Shown here piece after piece: positions 12,409-24,711 of a stretch of DNA of 64,000 nucleotides; position 1 is the first letter of the stretch, and every line of letters begins with the position of its first letter. Where the stretch lies: positions 53,547,584 through 53,611,583 of the forward strand of contig CM043705.1 in assembly GCA_023935145.1 (NCBI GenBank). Reading direction: 5' to 3'. The notes below the pieces were generated by a model that was not told where the DNA came from, did not search any database, and saw only the letters and a list, made by a program, of their open reading frames with translations. Position numbers and translations under genes: made by a program. This DNA is from Bretschneidera sinensis. Its lineage: Eukaryota; Streptophyta; Magnoliopsida; Brassicales; Akaniaceae.

Positions 12409-14111
12409 ACTACTTTCTTGATGCAAAGTGAACCAATCATATAAAAGAAATCAAGATTAACAACTATTAGCCAAAGTGAACCAAAGTAATTGAAAGCTAC
12501 GTTGCATTTTCTGTAATTTTAGTGTAGCTAAAGTGAATGCATCTTGTTCCACCCAGGAGAAAAACTTAATAAGCTCTTATAGCCATGACAGAAGGATTCC
12601 CTTATTGTACTCCTTTTCTCAATTCCTGGTTAACTCTAACAAAGCTGGTGCCTCAGTTAAATAGCCATGTTAATTTAAAACTACATTCAAAGAAGGCACG
12701 CTTTGAATCTTAGTACATACCCATTATCTCATTGAAGCCATTGGCATATCCTACTTGGGCTCCCAGAAGATGATATCACATTGCTCCCCAACCATACCAA
12801 GGTTGTGACGTTCAGAGCCAGTGCACACGAAATAACAGGGAGTTGTGGATCAGTTGGTCATTGGTGGATAGACGCTCGTGTGGCGACTGAACTGGTCCCA
12901 ACAGCGCTTTTGGACAGCATGGTAATAGGTAAGTCTGTTGATCCTTTAGAATAGAAAGCCCTTCCTCTAGCGTCAATCTGTCGATGCCAAAATTTTGCAG
13001 AGAGCCAAGCTGTCGAGGACCGGGACCTTCACACACGAAACAAAGCTGAAACCTATTCCACTAATGCTGGTTGCCTGCTCCTTTCTCTCCCTCACTTGCC
13101 CTCAATTCCAACCCTTTTCCTTTTCTTCTTAACACCAAACCCCCATGCCCCATTATTATCAGATCACGATTTTCTCTATTTGAAAATTGAAATGAAGTCA
13201 AGTTTATGGTGATAGAATGTCATATTATCAAATGGAGAATATTCAAATTCAAATTTGTCACAGTGACATTCAATCTCACCATGAATTTGACCTCTATTTT
13301 AATTTTTAAATGGAAAAAATCGTGGTCCATTATTATCATCTCTCTCTCAATCGTGTCTCAACAAGAAAAAAAAAACTCATATTTAACGTCTCTACCTCCC
13401 AAACCAAGACGAGACCAAACCAAATTCTCACTCTATTTTTGATCTCTCTCTAGTCTCTACTAATGGATATGGGTTAGGTTGAACACAACCTTTAAGTATA
13501 GTTTTTGAATTATTTATGAAATCTTTTTTGTTTGTTTGATAGTCAAAAAAATGAAGGAAAACCAAGCTAATCCATCGTAACCAACCGAAATGAAACGATT
13601 GAAACTCGTTTTGTGACACTGTTAATATTCGATTGAAATGATAGAAAAAGAAAGTGTTCCAAAAAATATAGATTAAAATTTTAACCGACGCATACCAATC
13701 GTTTGAATACCACTAACTACATTGTAAGATTTTCTTGTTTTTCCATTTATGTTCCTTTGCATTACCATCCTAAGAAATTTGAAAAAATTACCACTTGAGT
13801 TTAAAAGGACCATATGTAGACGTCAATGATATATAAATCTGCGGTCCCGATCATTAATCTGTAGCAAAGTTAACCACCTTAAGGGGTAGATCTTGCCAAT
13901 CTTTTCCCTTATTGAACATTATAGCAACTTATTATGCAGTTGAATTTATACAGCACATGATTCTCTATGCCCGGAGACCCACTCAATTAACTTCTCTGTT
14001 TGGTAGCAAACGGACAATAATTTCTCAAAAAATTCACCCATCACGCAATTGATTTGACAATTTGACATATGCTTTTATTTTTTACTCTTATTGAAATATA
14101 TATGGTAAGAG
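12409..14111. other. Spacer without recognised gene
   Basis: 12500-13100 is less AT-rich than its surroundings and holds a 74-codon minus-strand frame at 12812-13036 with no family resemblance that I recognise. 13100-14111 is AT-rich. Nothing supportable as a gene. Confidence 0.4.
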
Positions 14112-14760
14112 AACAAGTGATGATCTCCCACCTTCGGTTACGTGAGAATTATTATAAAATTAATTTTTTTTATTAATAATTATTATTTTAAATGTTTAAA
14201 ATTTAAATACAAAAATTATTAATTAATTTTTTTTTATTTTTTTTCATAATTATTAGTTGATTTTTTAATTTTGTAATCACTCTTACAGAACTGAGTCCAT
14301 GATATCATCACTATAAAAATACACATCAATATTTAAAAAATCAATTATTGATATCTACACAAATAAGATGAATAATTTGGTAAATAAACAAAATTATTGA
14401 TTTAATTTTTTTATTTTCATAGTTTTTTGGCGATATTCAGATAATCGTAAATCAGAAAAATGCACTTTACATAACGTTAGAAAACTCTCGTCAAGAGCTA
14501 CCAAATGAGATTCATAAATGTCATCTTTCGTTGAGCCGATCGTTCTCACACTCAAGATGGGTGAGTTTGGTGAATAATACATGTTTATTTTTTAATTTTA
14601 TTTTAAAAATTTTAAAAATATTCTAACTTTGCTGAAGTAGCAAAATAAATATTTTAGTCAAAACAATATTTATCGATAAATCTTAATTATTTATAATTTA
14701 AAATGATGATATATTTTTTTGTATTAAAAAATAAAAAAATAACATTTTAATAAGGTAAAA
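14112..14760. repeat. Dispersed repeat R1, copy 1
   Basis: Clearly related to 24890-25530 in the same orientation. Shared landmarks are AACAAGTG..GATCTC at the left edge, a TCCATG.TATCA.CACT core, AATAATTTGGTAAAT or GTAATTTGGTAAAT, and a minus-strand frame whose translations match along about 60 residues (for example SFLTLCKVHFSDLRL against SFLTILKVYFSDLRL). No element class could be assigned. The edges are approximate. Confidence 0.65.
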
Positions 14761-16269
14761 AAAAAAAAGCCAACCCGTTTTTTACTACTAATCTCAAAAG
14801 CTGAAGATGGCTTTGCGCTTTGGCAAAATGACCTGTCCTTTGGTAAACTATTTTTTAGTACGAGTAGCGATTCAGTGGAACCGGTGACATGGCTTCATGA
14901 TGATCACAAGTTTGTATCTTCTGTCAGCTCGCTTGTTTTTTTTTTTCTACCTAAAACATATACACCTTGAAAGGTTCATTGGTAATTTATGATCCACTAA
15001 TAATTTACCAATAGACTTTTGCGGGCGTAAGTTTTGAGTGTAAAAAAGGGGTGTTAAAATATTTTTACTACATATTATACTATGTTTTTACGTATTTATT
15101 TAATTTGAAATATATTATTCTATATTGTTATTATCTTTAAGTATATATGCATTTGTTAATGCCCAAAAAAGATAAGTAATCAAAGAGATTAGGGTGCACA
15201 CGTGTGAGGATCCTCAAGATGTGTGAGGGTGCCTCTCCGAGTTAGCATTTAGACAATTTTAAGGAATTGAAATAGTTGAACTTGAGAGAGAGAGATGATC
15301 AGTGATATGATAAATGATTGATCTTGATTGTCGGATAAAAATTTGATCAATGGTTGAGATTGAACCGTGAATTTAATAAAAAAAAAAATTATCATTTTAT
15401 CTCTAAATAAGTAATTACCTCTTTACTTTTTCAATGAAAAATAATCAAATTTTACTTTGATGGAATGATTGAGTTGAAGTGGACCTGCTACCAAGTAAAA
15501 GTATATGGCAAAAAAAGAAGCACGAAACATAGAATAATAATGATAACAAGCGAAAGGAAATATCAAGCACACCAAAAAGTTAATATTAGGAGAAATGTTT
15601 AGTTGGTTTAAATTTAATATTAAAAGTAAAAATAATTTTTAAAAATTGAAAACAGAAAACTGTTATCATATTTAAAATTTTACACTAATTAAAAATTTTA
15701 TAATTTTTAATTTTTTATTAACAATATTAATATTTAGATCTCATAATTATATTAAATATTATTAATAAAATTTTCAAAGAATCCATATTATAATCCAAGC
15801 AAACCAAGATTTTTGCAATGTTCCTCTCAAATAAATTCTCTTCCAAAAAAAAAATGGACATCTTCATAATTAATACACAAGATTCTGTCTCTTTGATTCT
15901 TTCAATACATTATTATAAACTCGGTCTACACGTTGAATATGGCTGCCCGAATTTTAAATTTCGTACATTAATTTCAACGAGTTATCTAAAAAAGAGAGAA
16001 TTTTTCAAAAAATAAACATTTGTGTGCATTTTTCAGAACATGTGCTGAACTATAATTTTTCTCAGTGCTACCTTTCTATATAGACAGGCGTTATTATCTA
16101 AAGAAAGCATTCCTCGTTTCTCTTTTTTTCTCGTCTTCCTCGTAAAAATCAAAGACCACCCACCCCAGAAGAGAAAAGTGTTAAATAAAACTCTTTTAAT
16201 TCTTTTAACTATATTGAATCTCACTCATCATTTTGCTTCAATCGAAGAACTGGTACCCAATTGCCAAAA
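14761..16269. other. Spacer and presumed former promoter of PHO1 copy A
   Basis: AT-rich, with no coding sequence recognised. The last few hundred bases would have been the promoter and leader of copy A. No phosphate-response P1BS site (GNATATNC) was noticed by eye. Confidence 0.35.
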
Positions 16270-19200
16270 ATGAAGTTTGGCAAGGAATTCAAGTCTCAAA
16301 TGGTACCTGAATGGCAAGAAGCATACATGGATTATGATTTCCTCAAGACTCTTTTGAAAGAAATCCAACGTTTCAAGCAAAGAAACAAACCTCCACACTC
16401 TGCACCCAAAAAATCATCTGGCCTAAATCGAAAGCTAACATTTTACAGAGCTTTCAGTGGGCTAACACAGAGAAACCACAATCCTATGAGCCCAGGCACT
16501 CCAGATATTGAAAGCCAAGCCATTTTGGTGAACCCTGTGCACCGAGATGGCACTGAGAGCTATGAAACTAGTTTCCTCTTGTCTGCAGACGAAGGAGGAG
16601 AATATGAGCTTGTGTATTTTTGAAGGCTTGATGATGAGTTCAATAGAGTGGATAAGTTTTACAAGTCAAAAGTTCAAGAGGTAGTGAAGGAGGCTGCGAT
16701 GTTGAACAGGCAAATGGATGCTTTTATTGCTTTTAGGATTAAAGTTGAGAACCCAACAGGATGGCAATGGACAAGACAGAACAGTGGAGATGACCCGTCT
16801 TGCTTCTGATGTTGCATCTTCCAGTGCTGCACTTGCTGCTTCTACACCATCTGGGGCTAGGTCAAGTAAGTTCTTCTCACAGTATATGTTTATTTTCAAA
16901 TTAAAATATTGTCTACCAATTGTTTGATGTTTTTCATTTGTGTAGAGAAAAGAAGTGAAACTTAATTTTATGACAGAATATTGATAGACAAGAGTTGCTA
17001 AAAAAAAAAAAACATGATAGGTTGAGAGTTTGAAGTATTGTTCTTGTTACCCATTCAGGGAGAGTTCACATGGGCATTATTGAAGAGGGGGGATCGAGCA
17101 AGGAAGGGAAATCGGATGACAATGGTGATGATGATGAAGAAGAGAAGGAGAAGGAAAATATTCCCAAGCAAGATGTTAAATTAAAGATTGCAAAGAGCTC
17201 TAATAAGGGTAACAGACCGGCTCCATTGGAAGTACTTGACCGTGTGAAGATAAACAATACTCTTGAGACTCCTCGTTCGACCATCAAAGGAGTCCTAAGG
17301 GTCCCTAATCACACAGACCTGAAGTTCAGTAGGGAAAATCTGAAGAAAGTTGAAGACCAACTTCTCGGGGTATTTGTTGAATTTTACCAAAAGCTTCGGC
17401 TTCTTAAGAGTTTCAGGTACTAATTAACTTGCTGCTATATTGCCTGTATCACTTGGTTTTCTTTTTCCTTAAAGATGGCGCTTAATTCTTTTACTTATGA
17501 ATGATACAGCTTCTTAAATACCTTGGCATTTTCAAAGATCATGAAAAAGTATGATAAGGTAAAAAGGCCTAAATTTCTTCTTATTGAAATTGGGTTTAAC
17601 AGCAAGTTTTATCCTGACATGTATTGCCTCATTCATGCAGATTACTTCAAGAAACGCATCAAAATCTTATATGAAAATGGTGGATAACTCGTACCTTGGC
17701 AGCGACGATGAGGTGAGATTTTTGTATTTGTTATGTGCAAGATAGCAGAAGAAAAATTGAACTTGAATCGTTTTAAAGCATCATTAATACATAAAGTATA
17801 GTGGGTTTTTTCTCGATTCCTCCAAGATGCATTTGGACTCGAAAGATTTCCACTGTTAGTGCCTTATTCCTTAATTTTTGGTTTCAAGCAAGGTACTGAA
17901 CTGGGCTACAGAGAAGTGTTCCTCCTGAGTTTTGGTCTAGGAGTATTAGCACTAGCTTGTGTGCTCCTAAACCTTGACATGGAGATGGACCCTAAAACAA
18001 AATCTTATAAAGCATTCACTGAACTTCTTCCTCTGAACTTGGTTTTGGTAAGGTTAACAAATTTATCCAAATCCCTCCCTCCCTACCAATTGATTTTAGG
18101 AAACATACACTAAACAGACTTGTGTTCTGTTTTCTCTACAGCTTCTGTTTATCATTTTATTTTTGCCATTCAACATCTTGTATCGGTCGTCTCGCTTCTT
18201 CTTCCTCACATGTTTGTTTCACTGTATTGCTGCTTCTCTCTACAAGGTCAAAGCAGTCTTATAGATAAAGATCAGATTTTTTTTTTTTGTTGAAAAGATC
18301 AGAGTTACTAAACTCAAAAAGCAAGTCTATTTACCTGTAAATTTCTTTCAACTGCAAGTCACACTACCAGATTTCTTCTTGGCAGATCAATTAACTAGCC
18401 AGGTCCAAGCCATAAGAAGTCTTCAGTTTTACATTTGCTACTATGGTTCACAAGACTTTAGGCACAGAGAAAACAATTGCGCTAATAACGTTGTACACGA
18501 AACTTTCCTCTTCATTGTTGCTGTTATTCCATACATGGCTCGCTTACTTCAGGTACAAAACTAATCTCTTCTTTCTTTAAACTCAAATACTATCACTCAG
18601 AAAAGGCATATATTGAAATCAACTGAATTCATTAAACTGAAAATTTCACGTACACATACTGCTAGAAAGCATTGATCTCTAAATTTGGTTTTGTAGATAT
18701 TTTAAACATCATATGTAAGCATAAGCGTTTAACTATATGGTTTCCTTTCCTTTTCAGTGCCTCCGGCGCCTTTTTGAAGAGAAAGATCCGGTCCAAGGAT
18801 ATAATGGCCCGAAATATTTCTTAACCATTGTAGCCGTTTGCCTGAGGACAGCTGTCAAAGACAACGGCATCACTTGGAAAGTATTAGCCGGGATTTTCTC
18901 AGCAATTGCTGCAATATTTTGTACATATTGGGACTTTATTTATGAGTGGGGGCTCTTGAACAAGCAATCTAAGAACCGTTGGTTGAGAGACAAACTCCTT
19001 GTCCCTCACAAAAACAGTTTACTTTATAGCCATTGTGAGTAAAGAGACATGTAATTATCGAGGTTCATTTAACATCTTGCTTGCGGATAATCTCTAACAA
19101 AAGTTCATTGACTTACAGGTTTTGAATGTTTTGCTGAGATTTGCATGGTTGCAAACTGTGTTGAGATTCAAATTTTCTTTCATGCATACACAAACCATGA

Positions 19201-19689
19201 TTGCATTTGTTGCCAGCCTTGAGATCATTCGTCGGGGCGTGTGGAATTTTTTCAGGTAATCAAGATTTTTATTCATTTGGGTTTGTTATTACTTATTAGC
19301 CTAGTAGCATTCTTGCCAAGATAAGAACCTGAGCGCCTGTTTGGTGCACTTGGTTAAGAGGATGATACACCAGGGGATAAGATGAAACAGTTTTTTTTAT
19401 AAAAAAAAATTAGTCAATAAGAGATTGTAAAATAATTTTATGTTTATATTAATTTTTTTTCAAATATAAGATTAAATGAAATAATCTCATTTTATCCTTC
19501 TTTAATCAGGTGTACCAAAGTAACCAAACAAATAATTGAACAGAGCTCAGTTTAGTTGGTCTTCCTGTTTCTAAATTTTGTTTGTTTGATTGATTAAACA
19601 GATTGAAGAGCGAGCATTTGAACAATGTTGGCAAGTATCGCGCATTCAAGTCAGTACCGTTACTTTTCAATTACGATGAAGACGAATAG
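16270..19689 (+). pseudogene. PHO1-like phosphate transporter, copy A (pseudogene)
   Basis: Homologous exon by exon to the intact copy at 37226-42110. Recognisable parts: exon 1 16270-16865 (SPX start [20 protein letters not shown]), exon 2 17059-17416, exon 3 17510-17558, exon 4 17641-17712, the 3' part of exon 7 about 17854-18047, exon 8 18142-18246, fused exons 9-10 about 18360-18552, exon 11 18758-19032, exon 12 19119-19255, exon 13 19602-19689. Lesions: TGA at 16621-16623 where copy B has AGA; a 1-nt insertion at 16771; complete absence of exons 5, 6 and the 5' part of 7; the exon 9 acceptor reads AA where AG is expected; a 1-nt insertion in the A-run near 19010. The sequence between exons 9 and 10 is continuous, lacking an intron present in B. 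PHO1 proteins export phosphate (SPX sensor plus EXS transport domain). This copy cannot encode one. Confidence 0.9.
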
Positions 19690-19776
19690 ATTGTTTCAAT
19701 AATCTACAAATGGTAACTACGATGAAGATGAAGATGAAGACGAAGCCGAACAGATTGTTTCAACAATCTACAAATG
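19669..19776 (+). repeat. Tandem duplication at the 3' end of PHO1 copy A
   Basis: The acidic C-terminal codons (TACGATGAAGA...) and the following ATTGTTTCAA.AATCTACAAATGG occur twice in succession. The second unit carries extra GATGAA triplets that copy B partly retains, so the first unit with its TAG appears contracted. Confidence 0.75.
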
Positions 19777-21011
19777 GAAAATTGGAAATCGAAGAAACAA
19801 ACAAAAAGGCAGAGAGAGAAGTGCTTGAACAAATATCATTGACAAGTAGTAGAAGAACCAAGAGATATAAATTCAAACAAACTAAACCTTACAGCAGCCT
19901 TGGTGGAGAAAGGGAGGGGCATGGTGGTGGTGATATGTTGAGGGAAGGGAGATGTTTTAAGGGTCTATTATGGAAATTGATGATGAAAATATGGTGCTAT
20001 TTCAATGATTTTTTTTTTTGTTTTTGTGTATGATCTTTTTTTTTCTTCTTTCTATTCAAATGTAACTAGATAGTTTGATGGACATATTTGAATGGCAAAT
20101 ATCTTCTTTTATTTGAAAAACATTACTGCGATAGAAGACATTATAGGAACATCCACTAAATTTACATGAAAGAAGAAAGCCTCAATCGTTTAGGCTTACA
20201 TTTGTTTTTTTTTTAGTATTAAGTATTAAATGTTGAATAAACATTTGAAATTTTGTTGAACTAATAAGAGATCGTGTTTGAATGCAGAATGTTTAAATGT
20301 TTAAACTATTTGATAAATGAACTGACTGAAACATATGAATATGTGTAAACTGATTGAAACATCTGAATATATATATTTTTCTTTTTTAATTTTTTTTACG
20401 GTTAAAAATGACTATTTATTACAAATAAAAATTAACTGCTAATTTGAACAAAGTTTTCATGTTTAATCATAAAAATATTTTCAATTATTTTTTTAATGAA
20501 CTGAGTCATTATTCTCAATTTCTTTAAATAATCAATTTAAATATAAAAATAAATTAAATTAACAACTAATACATTTGATGTCTAAAATCATCGTTACTAG
20601 GTGAAACGAAATTAAAAAAAAAAAAGGATCCATACCCTTGTAGAAAAGAGGAAGTTTGAAAATGATTCGGTTTCAGTGCAAAAAATCAAGGCTGCCAAAT
20701 TTTTTTATTTACAAAATCAGCCAAATTTTCAGATTAAAGACCGAACTTTTATTTCTTTTCAATAATTAATACAGACACAAATACAAAACTTTTTAACAAA
20801 CATTACTCAACAAAATTACTCCATTTTTTATTTCAATAACTCCATTTTACTTGCCACCACCCAACTGTAGTTTGAAAAAAATTACTCAACAAACATTCTC
20901 ATTTTCGGAAATTTGTATCTAATAAACAAAATCCAAAACTTAAATCAAATCATTACCCATTACAAAAAGGGAAAAAAATCAAATAATTACATAAAGTACT
21001 TAAGAATTTAC
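19777..21011. other. Spacer downstream of PHO1 copy A
   Basis: A plus-strand frame runs to about 20030 but looks like read-through of non-coding sequence (low complexity, no known motif). The remainder is AT-rich with nothing recognised. Confidence 0.4.
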
Positions 21012-21196
21012 CTCTGCAGAGTCGCTTTGGTGGTGAACCAAGAAGCACCGGGGGCCACCGGACGGAGCGTGACGGAGTAGCCGCCTTTGGAAATCTGATC
21101 TTTAGCGCACTTGAGATGCGAAACGAATGGCTGTAATAACCCAGATGTAAATTTCTCGGGCACCCATGAATCGGCGTCATGTCCTTTATTCAACAT
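21012..21196 (-). pseudogene. Exon fragment of a COP1-interacting protein 7-like gene
   Basis: The minus-strand frame reads [20 protein letters not shown] then [20 protein letters not shown] and ATLQR, ending at a donor-like AG|GTAAAT. This is the conserved N-terminal block of plant CIP7-like proteins (nuclear, linked to light signalling through COP1). The exon that should precede it (LFQLTPTRTRC-type) and those that should follow it are not found nearby. It is therefore an isolated copied or captured exon. No stop lies inside. A transposon carrier is possible, but no ends were identified. Confidence 0.75.
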
Positions 21197-21466
21197 CTCC
21201 TCAACAAATCCGTAGCCACTTGGAATACCCCTTATTCGCCTCCTCTTTTGCTTGATTTTATGATTTTACTTATTGGATGCTTTTTGTTTTCTGGGTTGAT
21301 CTTAATGGGTTCTTGTATTTTTGTGATATTATTTCTAGGTTCCTGTATATCTATGGATGTTGGCCTAATTGGGTTGTCTTTGCTTTTTAATTGTTGCTAG
21401 CTCAATTCATATCCATAAGAACTTCTTATGACTTTTTGATTGCCTAATTGGCTCACTGATACAGTG
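21197..21466. other. Spacer, no feature seen
   Basis: A hydrophobic plus-strand frame at 21179-21400 overlaps the CIP7 fragment antisense and looks spurious. Confidence 0.3.
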
Positions 21467-21800
21467 AATGAGCTGAAGTAGTTAGGAAAAGAGATCTCAC
21501 AGACGGATCAGTTGATCAAGATGTTATCGATAACTCATGAGATCAACTTGAAAATGCTGGAAATTAACGAGACTTCTTTGAACGAGGGCGATGTCACTAA
21601 ATTGGTTTAAGAAGAATCCCAAACAAGTAACAAAAGAGTAAGGAAATTAGAAAAACTAGTTTATATACCATGATGTTTACAAATTTATCCGTGAGCTTCT
21701 AGATAAGTCATCAAGAAAAAGGAACTGAGTTTGCTATGAATGTGACCAATTAAGTCATATAAAAACGAATTTTTCAAAATTAAAAAGGTTAAAGAGAAAA
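21467..21800 (+). pseudogene. Degraded Copia-type gag fragment
   Basis: Broken frames read approximately ELK.LGKEISQTDQLIKMLS, THEINLKMLE and, at 21732-21773, a zinc knuckle of form C-x2-C-x4-H in which the last Cys position is Phe (CYECDQLSHIKTNF). This matches the UBN2/retrotrans_gag plus CCHC arrangement of plant Copia elements. Several stops are present, and no LTRs or pol could be attached. Confidence 0.6.
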
Positions 21801-22541
21801 TGATCAGTAACAACATAAAGCAATAGTGAATCCGATGATACAGATTTTGAAAAGCAAATCACTAATCTATGTCTTTTTGTCTAGAATGACAAAAACTGTT
21901 TACCAAATAAATAAAATTAGATAAATAAACCTGAAAAATATTGAGTATCCAAATTTTAATCAATCAAATTTTAATTACACGTTTAATTTATGTTTTGTTT
22001 ACATGTTTTTATACTCCTCTTGTTTAGAGAGAGTCATGTTTATTTGTTTGTTGTTAATATTGTATTTGTTTAGGGGTAGTTTATAACCAATTTTTTTTAT
22101 TTTAAACAAAAAAGAGAAAAACTTATTGTTTTGTTTAGAAAGAGGAAGATTGTCATGATATTTTATATCCCAAAACCGTTTAATTTTGATTTAGATAAAA
22201 CTCATATAATTAATTAACAAATTAATTTAAATGCGTAAGTTTAATAGTTTATTTAAAGTGTTTATTTGAAGAAGCAACAAAACAAACAGGCCTTTGTTGA
22301 CGCGGGAATAGAGGGAGGAAAGTTAAATATTTAATTCTGTCCACGAACTTGATGTAATTTGTTGACGTGGGAATAGGTTGCGGAACAAATGAACATGATG
22401 TAATTTGTTTTGCATTTAATGCAAACAAGAAATTTTCTTCTCTGACAAACTTGGTAAGTGAGCTGACAATGCCACGCCACTCTGGACAGTTGGAATCTCC
22501 TTCACTTCTATTTTAAATATAAAAATCATTTTATTTTGAGA
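21801..22541. other. AT-rich spacer
   Basis: Contains a short imperfect direct repeat, TTTGTTGACG.GGGAATAG, near 22295 and 22360; nothing else recognised. Confidence 0.35.
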
Positions 22542-23007
22542 GGTTAATACCAATTATTGTCTTATAATTTTAATTGAGACAATAACATGTCTCAAATATT
22601 CCTTTACATTAAAAATAAAATAAAATATTAGTCTCAATCAAAAATACTTTTTACCATTTAAATGGAAAACTTATTTTTTCCTATTTCATTATTATCTTTT
22701 GTACAACAAAAGTATATAGTTTTAATTAATTAAATAAAAATAAAGCAATCCATGAATATATCAAGCCTTAAATGTGAAAATATATATTAAGCAATGATAA
22801 AAGATAAATTTACCTTTGAACGGTCAAAACTTTTTTAATTGACACTGACATGTTAGTTTTTATTAATTTTTAACAAAGTTTTTCGGATTGAAAGAGTATT
22901 TAAGATATACTTAAAGCACAAGGGAAAATTGTCTTAGTTAGAATTCAATTACAAGACAGAAATTGAGACTAATACTCAAATTACAAGATGATTTTTGTAA
23001 TAAACCC
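22542..23007. repeat. Candidate non-autonomous DNA element (MITE-like) with inverted ends
   Basis: The left end (GGTTAATACCAATTATTGTC) and the complement of the right end (GGGTTTATTACAAAAATCAT) are loosely similar. The pattern TTGTAATTTGAG / ATTGAGACTAAT recurs inward from both. No clean target duplication was found, so class and edges are tentative. Confidence 0.35.
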
Positions 23008-23405
23008 ATGTTTTTTATGTAAAAAATGGAAAACAACATCATTTAAGAAAAAACCAAAATAAAATAAATTAAATTAGGAGTTAGGTCACATCATGCACGA
23101 ATCTTCCCCTTGCTTTTTTGGACTACATGTATGGGCCTGGGCTGTCCGTCAGCTTATATACTACTTAACCTCATGTTTCACTATATTCCATTGCTACACC
23201 CTTAATCATAAAAACAAATTTTTTTCAAGAGAAATTGTTTTAATCTCCAATTAAAATATTACTCATACTATACTATAATATAATCGTATAATAATTTTTA
23301 CATAGTGTGAGGTGCAAATTATTCAGTCAAAATATGATAAAACTTTAATATTTATCAGATATTTTTTTGTGGAGGTTTTGTGTTATTAGTATTGTACTAT
23401 GAGGT
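23008..23405. other. AT-rich spacer, no feature seen
   Basis: No coding or repeat signal beyond AT-rich runs. Confidence 0.3.
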
Positions 23406-23450
23406 TTTTTGGGTAATGCTCAAGTGACACTTAAAAGCATTACCCAAAAA
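23406..23450. repeat. Perfect 15-bp inverted repeat
   Basis: TTTTTGGGTAATGCT (23406-23420) pairs with AGCATTACCCAAAAA (23436-23450) across a 15-nt spacer that itself contains AAGTG-A-CACTT. It could form a cruciform or be the fused ends of a small transposon. Confidence 0.7.
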
Positions 23451-24520
23451 TTGTCTATGTAATTATTTACCTATTTTTTTTTTGTATGTGTGTATGTTCT
23501 ATTGAATAAATATATTTTGTTTTTTTGGAAGTAATCAAACATTTAATATATTTTCTTGGAGAGAAAAACCTTTAATATATTTAATCAGGTATTGTGAGTC
23601 TCTAAAAATCTTTAAATTTTATATGTCATTGTCATTAGGATGACACATCTTGTAAGGTATGTATTAGGATGACTCATTTAAAAATGAAGCATCACACCAT
23701 ATTCTAATATATTTTAGTAAAATAATACATTTGGTATGGTAAGCCGAATACATTTGATGATTTTTTTTTTTACCTCCAAATATAATGTTTTGCTATTAAA
23801 TATTATTTTTTATATTAGCTTATATATATATATATAAGTGACTCATTTTAAGTGCCCTGGAACCTACCATCTTGTAATTGTACACACTGTTTTGCTAAAG
23901 ATGAAGTGATAAAATCATCCTACCAAAATTTTCTGCTTCCAACACACTGTTTTATGTGTGTCAACATGCTATTTCTAGAATTCTAAGCAATCGAAGAGCA
24001 TTTTCTACGAGAAAAAGAAAAAAAGTACTGATAAATAAAAAAAAAGAGAGGGAGTAATTAATTTTTTTTTTAAAAAAATAAGCTTTTTAGAGAAGTAAAG
24101 ATTGTAGCAAGATCAACAGATCAATTCAAGCAATTTTGATTTACAGATGCTTGTCCATATTGTTAGTGGACGATGTGAAGCATGTTTTTTTAACTGTTAA
24201 ATTAAAAAACTGAAGGGTCATGTACAACAGTGGCTTGGGTTCTAGTCTCAGATAGTCCATATGAGTCTTCCGACAAAGTATCGATACGCAATCTCTATAG
24301 ACAGAAAAAAAAATAAACCTCCAAATCCGACAGGAAGACCAGACAAGAACAATGACAAAATTAATTCAAAAACTGAAGGCAACCACAGTACCACAAGTAG
24401 AAAATCACCATCCACCCACGAGAAGACGAGAACAATGACAAAAGGATTCCAAAACCAGATAGTACCAAGAATAGGATATCACGATCCACGAGAACATATG
24501 AACTCCACAATAGAAACAAA
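23451..24520. other. AT-rich spacer, no feature recognised
   Basis: Includes a short TA microsatellite near 23820-23836. The 96-codon plus-strand frame at 24261-24551 is low complexity and contains a near-duplicate GAACAATGACAAAA; it has no recognised family. Confidence 0.35.
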
Positions 24521-24534
24521 ATTGATATCAACTC

Positions 24535-24711
24535 ACTCCCAGGACATATGACGCAGTAATAAGTTTGACTTTCGAGATGATGGTAATTTTATAAGGTTTC
24601 GGGTTCGAGTCTTATCACTGTACTGTACATCCTGCGATTTACATCCTCCACATAGTCCCAAGACAAAAATTATAAGGACAGTCGCAATGGTCCGTTATCC
24701 AAAAAAAAAAA
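24535..24711 (+). mobile_element. tRNA-derived SINE with target-site duplication and A tail
   Basis: Flanked by a 14-bp direct repeat, ATTGATATCAACTC, at 24521-24534 and 24712-24725. Inside is a polymerase III B-box-like GGGTTCGAGTCTT near 24600, an upstream segment compatible with an A box (ATGACGCAGTAATAAG), and a 3' run of about 11 A directly before the second duplication. These three features together are what a SINE insertion leaves. The SINE family was not identified. Confidence 0.7.

Noticed and set aside
12812..13036. Minus-strand frame with CPKALLGPVQSPH
   Set aside because: No start context, no family resemblance and no neighbouring exon; probably chance.
17070..17287. Minus-strand serine-rich frame over PHO1 A exon 2
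   Set aside because: It is the complement of the acidic GATGAAGAAGAG stretch of the real exon.
19710..20033. 107-codon frame downstream of PHO1 A
   Set aside because: It starts in the tandem-duplicated 3' end of the pseudogene and then becomes low-complexity basic sequence without motifs.
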